Of a stretch of DNA of 24,881 bases, positions 18,746 through 24,881 are shown in pieces. Origin of the DNA: Obelidium mucronatum (Eukaryota > Chytridiomycota > Chytridiomycetes > Chytridiales > Chytriomycetaceae); NCBI GenBank assembly GCA_025765595.1, contig JAIVFH010000357.1, forward strand, positions 1 to 24,881. The letters run 5' to 3'. Numbering within the stretch: position 1 is the stretch's first letter; each line of letters begins with the position of its first letter. The notes beneath the pieces were generated by a model that worked only from the letters and a program-made list of their open reading frames with translations, had not been told where the DNA came from and ran no database searches. The translations under genes and the position numbers were made by a program.

Positions 18746-19786
18746 TTATTTAACAAATACCCCACGCCCCCTTAAAGCATCAACAACTGGACTTCCTTCA
18801 AGAACCATAAACCTAGGATTCCCAAGCGCCACGCTCAAATGCTCCAACTCTGGCAGACCATCCACAAAACTTGCTGGAATCCCGCCCCATAAATCATTTT
18901 TCGAAACATCCAAGCTGGCCAAGCTGGGACACCCTGAAGCAAGCGCTTCCGGAATCACTCCAGTCAAGCGATTGCTATCTAAACTCAAATCTTGTAAATG
19001 ATGCATCCGGATGCCGTCTTGTGGAATAACCCCATCCAATTGATTATTCGACAAGTTGAGATAAATCAGCGAAGTCAAGCGAGTAAACAGTTGTGCAGGA
19101 ATATCACCATCCAAAAAATTGAAACTCAGATCCAAGGACGTGAGACGAACGCAGTTTTCAAGAGACGCTGGTATCCTTCCTGTCAAATTATTCTGGCGAA
19201 GGTTCAATGTGACAAGGTTTGTCAATTGTGTTCCCAAGAAGGAAGGGATTTGGCCAACAATTCCGTGATTGAACAGTTGGAATGTCCTTAAATTCGTAAA
19301 AGCAGAGAGGGAATACGGCAACGTGCAATTTGTGAGACGGAGGATTGGGCTTGATGTGTTTTCGTAGTAAAAGAAGGAAAGCTGTTGGAGTCCGAATTTG
19401 AACCAGTTGGAGTAGATGATTTGGTATGATTCGTGGCCTTTGAAAAAGTAGGCGTCAAACTCATCGAAACATTCTCCATTCAGAAGAAGAAGTGGTGGTG
19501 GGCTTTTGAAGGCGTAGTCCCAGTGGTAAGATAGTAGTTGGGAGGAAAAGTGAGGTGTCAAGAGGATGTTGTTGATTCGACGAGAAAGACGTCTGAGTTT
19601 AAATGCATTTCGGCAAGTTAGTGTTGCTATGATTGCAGCGATAAGTTCAGGTGGCAGCGTCGTGAACTGGTCTTGCTGACTCGTACTGTCAAAGTACAGA
19701 TACGTATCAATGTCCATTGCACCGCTGTTGCTGCTGCCATCGACCTGATCGTCATAGCAATCATTCAAAAGATCATGGACATTCAT
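18746..19786 (-). CDS. F-box/LRR protein, intact paralogue, 346 aa
   Basis: One uninterrupted frame. Residues 1-35 are acidic and low-complexity. An F-box-like helix follows (FTTLPPELIAAIIATLTCRN, FKLRRLSRRINNILLT), which in other proteins binds Skp1 of an SCF ubiquitin ligase. A linker with FFKGHESYQIIYSNWFKFG then leads to about six plant-type LRRs (NLVTLNLRQNNLTGRIP, SLIYLNLSNNQLDGVIP, SLASLDVSKNDLWGGIP). The C-terminus ends VDALRGRGVFVK. There is no signal peptide, transmembrane helix or kinase domain, so despite the receptor-kinase-like repeats it is probably intracellular. It is the only one of three local family members with an intact frame. The F-box assignment is by pattern only. Confidence 0.85.
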   Translation of the reverse strand: MNVHDLLNDCYDDQVDGSSNSGAMDIDTYLYFDSTSQQDQFTTLPPELIAAIIATLTCRNAFKLRRLSRRINNILLTPHFSSQLLSYHWDYAFKSPPPLLLLNGECFDEFDAYFFKGHESYQIIYSNWFKFGLQQLSFFYYENTSSPILRLTNCTLPYSLSAFTNLRTFQLFNHGIVGQIPSFLGTQLTNLVTLNLRQNNLTGRIPASLENCVRLTSLDLSFNFLDGDIPAQLFTRLTSLIYLNLSNNQLDGVIPQDGIRMHHLQDLSLDSNRLTGVIPEALASGCPSLASLDVSKNDLWGGIPASFVDGLPELEHLSVALGNPRFMVLEGSPVVDALRGRGVFVK

Positions 19787-19945
19787 GGATTGCGGTTACT
19801 TTCTAAAGTTGCAGAAAGAAGCGGCGATTGAATTTTCAAGGTTTTGAAGTTTATCTGTTTCACAACTTTAAGGGTCAATGTAAACTATATAACCCAAAAA
19901 AGCTATGAAATTCAGTGAATCGTGCAGCGCGTTGGATGATGTTTT

Positions 19946-20921
19946 TTAATACAGGGTCACCCTACACCCCCGCGCCAGCATCCCACCAATAACAGCAAAC
20001 ACATTATCTCGCTCGATCCGATTCCCATACAGATTAAACACCTCCAGTTCATGAAGCTGTCCAAAAGAAAAGGGAATAGACCCAGAAATCTGATTACAAG
20101 ATAAATTCAAGACTGTGAGATTCTCAAGTTTCGATAACGAATCAGGTAAGCCTCCGGTGAGTTCGTTATCTGCGAGAATAAGGTCTTGGAGGTGGCGGAG
20201 ACAGGAACCGAGACATTCCGGAATCGGACCGACCAAAAGATTCGAACTGAGGTTGAGGTAAATCAGAGACGTTAGAGATGAGACGATTTCCAATGGAATT
20301 GGCCCTGTAAGGTGATTGCCACTGAGATTGAGTGATGTGAGGCGGATCAGAGCGGAAATCGCGGGAGGAATACTCCCGGAAAGAGAGTTTCTGCTGAATG
20401 AAAGAGACGAGAGATTTGTCAACTCTCCAATCCACGTAGGTATTTCACCATTAATATTGTGGTTGCTGATTTGGAGCGTTCTGAGGTGTTTGAATGATGC
20501 AATTTGAGGAGCCAATGTGCAATTCGAGAGACGCAATTTCGGGTTTGAAGAGTCTTCTCTGAATTGAAGAGCAATCGAGAGAAATCCCTTTTCGAACCAG
20601 GAAGCATACGTTTCCTGGAAGTTGGTGTAATTTATCATGTGGCCCGCAAAGAACAGGAAGTCGAACGAGTCGTAAGATGCTTCCAGAAGAAGAAGCGTCG
20701 CTTCTTCGGCACCCTTTCTTGTGTGGATACCAGTGGTGGCAGAGGAGGTGTGTCGCAAAGTGCTTGGTTAGAAGCAACGTGTTGAAGGAACGAGAAACTC
20801 GACGAAGTTTGAATGCTTGATGAGCAAGTAGACTCGATAATATCTGAGAGAGGATTTCGGTCGGTAATTCTGAGATATGGTCTCTCTTTGGCTTTTCGTG
20901 GTAGAGGTTGCTGAGTTTCAT
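19946..20921 (-). pseudogene. F-box/LRR paralogue with a single frameshift
   Basis: The first frame (from 20921) reads MKLSNLYHEKPKRD, the F-box-like helix SELPTEILSQILSSLLAHQA and FKLRRVSRSFNTLLLTKHF, up to HHWYPHKKG. The second frame continues ATLLLLEASYDSFDFLFFAG, ETYASWFEKGF and about six LRRs (RLTSLNLSGNHLTGPIP, SLIYLNLSSNLLVGPIP, NLTVLNLSCNQISGSIP), ending RGCRVTLY. The switch falls at about 20711-20723 in aagaaaggg. Ungapped comparison with the intact paralogue shows one base too many between the Trp and the LLLL segment. Everything else is open, so this is either a very young pseudogene or an assembly error. The gap to the next LRR gene is 159 bp; the two are head-to-tail. Confidence 0.85.
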
Positions 20922-21080
20922 CGTTTATTTAAATTCATAGAATAAAGATCCATAACACTCAGATGACGTGATATTGCTCTACAAATTACTTGGGTGGACT
21001 GTGATAAGATTGATGCTTTGATTTCGAATCAACCATCGATAAAAGAAACGCACCGCCCACATCGACAGCAACAACCCAAA

Positions 21081-21779
21081 ATGAAGCTATTCTCCTCCAC
21101 GTCGTCTCCCTTCGCACGAAAAGTCCTTATTGTTGCTAAAGAAGTTGGCATTTACCATCAGCTTCAAGTTATTCCCACTTCAGATGAACCCAGCAATCTC
21201 CACTGCCATCGATAACGTATTATCTTGTTTTGTTGGAATGTTGCAAAAATGCTGGCTAACCGTAAAGTCCCAATTTTGTTTCTCAAGCTATCGCCACTCA
21301 ATCCGTTGTCCAAAATCCCTACTTTGCACGTTCCCGGGATGGGGCCTCTTTTTGGCTCGTCAGTCATTGCTCAATACATCATATCCACCAGTCAAAACAA
21401 TACCATTCTTCCCCACGATGTCACACGATTTGCGGTGCTGACGCGTGAAGCTTTGGCTGACGGCGCGAGTGAAGCCATGCTTCTAATGCGTTTTGAAACC
21501 GCCCTGAGGCCAAAAGGACTGTTTTGGAAAGAGTTTTACGATGGCCAGTTTGCAAAAGTCTGCCGCGCTTTTGATGAAATGGAGAAACACGTGGAGAATG
21601 AAACTAAGGAGGATGTTAAGTGGGACCTTGGGGATATCGCAACGTTGTGTGCTTTGAGTTATGCAGACTTGAGGTTTGGAGATGTTTTCGATTGGCGTGT
21701 TGGCCGTCCCGTTTTGGCGGCTTGGTATATTCAGCAGGGAGATTTACGTGATTCAGTGAAAGAGACGGCATTGGCTTGA
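21081..21779 (+). pseudogene. Glutathione S-transferase-like gene, copy 1, one-base insertion in exon 1
   Basis: Exon 1 21081-21216, intron 21217-21287, exon 2 21288-21779. The N-terminal thioredoxin-like domain starts MKLFSSTSSPFARKVLIVAK (Ser-Pro-Phe-Ala-Arg-Lys-Val, typical of bacterial-type GSTs). The C-terminal helical domain has REALADGASEAMLLMRFETA, LRPKGLFWKEFYDGQ and DLGDIATLCALSYADLRFG. Compared with copy 2, exon 1 is 136 nt rather than 135. An extra A in cttcagatgaac (about 21180-21188) shifts the frame so that MNPAISTAID, the expected sequence, is read out of frame. Otherwise splice sites and frame match copy 2. Loss of function or a base-calling error are both possible. Confidence 0.8.
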
Positions 21780-21917
21780 ATGTTTAAGGAAATATGCTGT
21801 TGCTGTTGTATTCATCTATTATTTGAAATACTTCAGATAAAACTTTTATATGATAGATAGGTGATTCACTTCGACCAAGATAAGGAGAAACATAACCGCC
21901 AACAATACTATCTAAAA

Positions 21918-22613
21918 ATGAAACTCCTCTCGTTGAAAACGTCTCCTTTTGCAAGAAAGGTTCTTATCGTTTCCAAAGAAGTTGGTGTTTACAACCAGCT
22001 TCAAGTGGTTCAGATTTCAGTGAATCCGGCACTCTCCGTTGCTATTGAAGGCGTAAATATTAATACCTTAATGCGGTTAGAATGCATTTATTCATCAATT
22101 TCGAAACCGTTACAGCTCACGGCAGTAAATCCGCTTTCAAAAGTACCTGCCTTAGAAGTTCCTGGGATAGGTTCCCTCATCGGCTCTTCAGTCATTGCTC
22201 AATACTTTTTAACCATCGGTGATAAGAACAATTCCATTCTTCCCAATGACCCGACACGTTTCTTGATTCTAGCCAGAGAAGCCTTGGCCGATGGTGCCAG
22301 TGAAGCCTTGATTCTTATGCGCTTCGAAACTGCCTTGCGGCCAAAAGAACTGTTTTGGAAAGAATACTACGATAGTCTGCTTGCGAAAGTGTATCGTGCT
22401 TTTGATGAGTTGGAAAAGCATTTTGTCAAGACTAGAGCTCATTCTGGGGTTCCATGGGATCTTGGAGATATCGCGACGCTCTGTGCATTGAGTTTTGCGG
22501 ACTTGAGGTTTGGGCATGTTTTTGATTGGCGGGTTGGACGGCCAGTTCTAGCGGAGTGGTATGCTCAGCAAGAAGATTTGCGCGACTCTGTGAAAGAGAC
22601 GGCTTTGGTTTAA
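21918..22613 (+). CDS. Glutathione S-transferase-like protein, copy 2, intact, about 210 aa
   Basis: Would conjugate or reduce substrates with glutathione in the cytosol. Exon 1 21918-22052, exon 2 22116-22613; the 63-bp intron is a multiple of three with no stop, so the unspliced frame is also open. The N-terminal GST domain has LKTSPFARKVLIVSKEVG and, after the splice, AVNPLSKVPALEVPG (the cis-Pro VPAL motif) and SSVIAQYF. The C-terminal helical domain has LADGASEALILMRFETALRP, WKEYYDSLLAKVYRAFDELE and DLGDIATLCALSFADLRFG. The C-terminal sequence resembles bacterial GstA-type enzymes more than animal classes; substrate cannot be predicted. Skipping the intron is preferred because family members have no insert at that loop. 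It lies 138 bp downstream of copy 1 in the same orientation, a clear tandem duplication. Confidence 0.87.
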   Translation: MKLLSLKTSPFARKVLIVSKEVGVYNQLQVVQISVNPALSVAIEGVNINTLMRLECIYSSISKPLQLTAVNPLSKVPALEVPGIGSLIGSSVIAQYFLTIGDKNNSILPNDPTRFLILAREALADGASEALILMRFETALRPKELFWKEYYDSLLAKVYRAFDELEKHFVKTRAHSGVPWDLGDIATLCALSFADLRFGHVFDWRVGRPVLAEWYAQQEDLRDSVKETALV

Positions 22614-23142
22614 AGCTTAAGAATATAAATGAAGGTGGTTTTAAAATATTTCTATTTTGTTTATCACTTGAAAAACTTTTTCTCTCTCAAAAACCACCAA
22701 CAATCGGACACATATGGTAGGCATCGCCCGACGCCCGTTAGACTGAGTCTGAAGCGAAAATATTTAAGCTAGTGATGGGACTCTGTGAGTTAGAGCCTGA
22801 ACGAGGAGGAATGACTGGTGGTGGGAGTGTCGAAACTGCAACAAATATTGATTCATAAATCTTGATTTTTCTTCACCAACGTATTCTAGGTTAATTATAC
22901 AGTCGTAAGCACACTTTTCTTTTGCATGTGTGGATGGGGCTCTTATATCAATTTTTGTGTTTCACAGGAAGGTATTTATTCACCTGGCCGATTACATTCA
23001 TTCACGAAAGACTTATGAGTTTAAAAACATAATTGTGCTCTATTGCCATTGTTTTGGAGTAGATGTGAGTGACGATTGTTAATGTGGTCCGTTGTGCGAA
23101 CCCCTAACCCACCTTTTATGATCGCACAAGCTTAAAGCCCTG
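22614..23142. other. Intergenic, no feature recognised
   Basis: AT-rich 529-bp gap between GST copy 2 and the chromodomain gene. No tRNA, repeat or coding exon was recognised on either strand. The longest open stretch noticed (28 codons from about 22774) shows no family resemblance. Confidence 0.5.
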
Positions 23143-23494
23143 ATGTCGAAAAGATCACCCAACGCGTATAGTAACGCGGTCTGTTGTATTCATTTTTTGC
23201 TTTGTTACTCTTTCTTATATCCTTGTTGTTCCTCCTTTCTTTCGTTCTTCCTTTCTTTTTAAGGCCAAAAGATCTCCTGTGATTCAGAGCATCATGGGCC
23301 ATCGTTGTAAAGCCCATGGGGAGACGGAATATCTCGTGAAGTGGGAGGATGACAGTCTGGGTTCTTCGTGGGTCAAGAAGTGGGACTTTAAAGACCTCCA
23401 AATGATTGTGAACTATTATGAAAAGTCCAACACTATGCCGCCTTGCAAGTTGGTTACATGTGATATTGAATGGGAAGGCTTCGAATGGATCTGA
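23143..23494 (+). CDS. Short chromodomain protein, about 88 aa
   Basis: Exon 2 (23264-23494) clearly encodes a chromodomain: SPVIQSIMGHRCKAHGETEY, LVKWEDDSLGSSWVKKWDF and LQMIVNYYEK, matching the V-x-x-I...G..EYLVKW....SSW...I..Y pattern. An exon 1 at 23143-23178 (MSKRSPNAYSNA) joins in phase over an 85-bp intron with a pyrimidine-rich acceptor (ctttcttttt-aag) but a weak donor (GTCTGT). Chromodomains read methylated histone tails or target proteins to chromatin. Here two of the three usual aromatic-cage positions look replaced (WEDD instead of WKGY, and no Tyr before the first Val), so methyl-lysine binding is doubtful. A fragment of a chromodomain-bearing retroelement is an alternative, though no integrase sequence is adjacent. 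The short acidic tail ends EWEGFEWI. Confidence 0.68.
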
Positions 23495-24146
23495 TAGTTC
23501 TAACGACAAGTAATTAAAATTTACATAATAAACAATTATCCATTCTTAATTTAATTTATTCACAGCATTTTAGATATCCCGTGCCCTTTTGCTCACTCTC
23601 CCTCTCCTTTTTGATGTTCTCCATTCGCGTTCCAAATAAATCTTCATTCCCAAAAAATTTTTTTGAGGAGAGATAGTATAATGTCGGCTTGGACAGATGC
23701 AGTTTGTGGAATGTTTTCAATCAGTGCCACTTCTATAAAATAAATACAGAAAGAAATGGCGGAGTAACGCCTGATGTTTTAACCTGGCTGAAAATAATCT
23801 GAGTAATTCACGTCCTACCCTCCAAAGCTTTATAATGCGCAACAGGCCGCCTTAGTGTTAGGGTTCCTGCTCTGAATAAAGTCCATTCCTGTTCCGATCT
23901 TGCCTTGATGAAATATGTAGTCAAGTAAACTGCCTGCAGCGTGTTTGAAATACGTCCCGAGAATATCCCGTCTCTGCCATCGTTCTACGCTTGAGATCTA
24001 TTGACTCCTTCAAAATCGCTGCTGCATCGAGGAGGAGCATATCTATCTTTCTGTCAGCAAAAGAGTAAATCCGTTCTTCAAAAACAAACGGAAATCCCAA
24101 AGGCATGAGAGAGATTTGCATGTAGGATGATTTCATCAAACCTTTA
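23495..24146. other. Intergenic; one unrecognised minus-strand open stretch
   Basis: Gap of 652 bp. On the minus strand about 71 codons are open from the ATG at 24135 to 23921 (containing PLGFPFVFEERIYSFADRK and DMLLLDAAAILKESI). It looks somewhat protein-like but has no recognised family, and it begins in the 3' flank of the thioredoxin-like gene. Nothing else was found. Confidence 0.4.
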
Positions 24147-24787
24147 TTATTCTTCAAGTTCCAAAGATGCGAGTTTCTTTTCCAATCCTTTTCCCTGTGT
24201 GCGCACTTCACACAACAAATTGCCATTTCGATAAATTACAAACACTGGTGACTTTGCTGTGATTGATTTCGGTCCAGTATCCGTATCCACTTTGTAAAAT
24301 CTGAATTCAATACTTTTTTCTTTGGTTTCATCGGTTGCTGCTGTTGCTGCTGTTGCTATTGTCGCTGGGTCTTGTATTGTTGCTGATTCAGATTCGTCCT
24401 TTGATTCAACGGTTTTTAAATCAGATTTTAGAGATGAAACTGATTCAGTGTGTAGTTTCTTGATGAGAGCTTGATAGATGGGAAGGATCTGTTTGCAAGG
24501 CGTCGACCTTCAATGAGTCTTAAGTCAAAGAAGATACATAATATACAACAAAAAACAAAAATAGACACACACCATGTGGCATACACAAACACAATGCTGA
24601 CACAGTTCTTGTCGTCACTTGTTTCTTTGAGCAGCTTTTCGAAATCCGCATCATCCTTCACTTGTTGAATAACATCTGAAGAAACGCGTCGTTTGGCATT
24701 TGAAACAGCAACTTTTCTGGATTTGTGTTTGCTGCTTGTGCTGAGAATATCTTCCTTGCCGTCTTCTTTTTCTTCTTTTCTCTTCAT
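24147..24787 (-). CDS. Thioredoxin-fold protein with altered active site (WSTPC), about 191 aa
   Basis: Exons 24787-24573 and 24507-24147 join in frame. A basic N-terminus (MKRKEEKEDGKED, KHKSRK, NAKRR) of about 35 residues, possibly a nuclear or mitochondrial targeting stretch, precedes a thioredoxin domain: DVIQQVKDDADFEKLLKE, VSIVFVYATW, then STPCKQILPIYQALIKKL. FYKVDTD, KSPVFVIYRNGN (cis-Pro) and LEKKLASLELEE complete the fold. With donor GTGTGT (24572) and acceptor at 24508, the active site reads W72-S-T-P-C76: the first, nucleophilic Cys of WCGPC is Ser. A donor 6 nt further keeps the frame and gives WCVSTPC instead. Between helix 2 and strand 3 a Ser/Thr/Ala-rich insert (ATIATAATAAT) of about 45 residues is unusual. 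Redox role may be monothiol or lost. Confidence 0.8.
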
Positions 24788-24881
24788 TTTTTGTTTCTAT
24801 TTTTAGAACCAATAAATTCCGTACGTGTGATGTGGCTGCAAAAAGAAGAAAAAAAATAGAACTCAACAAAACTTGAAAGTG

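Noticed and set aside
23921..24226. Minus-strand 101-codon ORF overlapping the end of the thioredoxin-like gene
   Set aside because: Its first part is an off-frame shadow of the thioredoxin domain; the rest has no recognised family, so it is mentioned only as an open stretch.

Overview
The window looks like a piece of nuclear genome from a zoosporic (chytrid-like) fungus. The evidence is a set of short GT-AG introns (about 45-85 bp), a fungal Rom2-type Rho1 exchange factor (DEP followed by DH), a TFIIIB Bdp1 subunit, a mitochondrial uS19, plant-like LRR proteins carrying an F-box, and a fungal EXORDIUM protein with a Ser/Thr-rich stalk. The lineage is an inference from this gene mix. Gene models were built by hand from splice sites and reading-frame continuity.

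Layout, left to right. A Rho guanine-nucleotide exchange factor on the minus strand runs off the left edge. One of its introns is swollen to about 650 bp by an array of perfect 15-bp hairpins set at an exact 20-bp pitch (about 397-959). Next are an orphan polytopic membrane protein (minus), an intronless protein of unknown function (plus), a decayed partial copy of a VHS-domain gene followed by the complete VHS gene (both minus), and a secreted EXORDIUM/mucin-like protein (plus) whose signal-peptide frame carries a stop codon. From 8888 to 13122 lies an F-box/LRR gene (minus) split by a 3.3-kb hAT transposon with a perfect 8-bp target duplication. To its right are a UBA plus dual-specificity phosphatase fusion (plus), TFIIIB subunit Bdp1 (minus), a tiny one-helix protein (plus), mitochondrial ribosomal protein uS19 (minus), a probable SAM-domain fragment (minus), two more F-box/LRR paralogues (minus, one intact and one frameshifted), two tandem glutathione S-transferase genes (plus, the first frameshifted), a short chromodomain protein (plus), and a thioredoxin-fold protein with an altered active site (minus).

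The genes do not form an operon or one pathway. Housekeeping genes (Bdp1, uS19m, RhoGEF) are interleaved with local duplicate families: VHS x2, F-box/LRR x3, GST x2, and a 69-bp tandem duplication. Each of the three gene families has at least one disabled member. The most unusual sequence is the hairpin array in the RhoGEF intron. Other notable items are the dated-looking hAT insertion, the UBA-phosphatase fusion, the EXORDIUM-mucin protein and the WSTPC thioredoxin. Several single-base frameshifts occur, so assembly error must be kept in mind for each.
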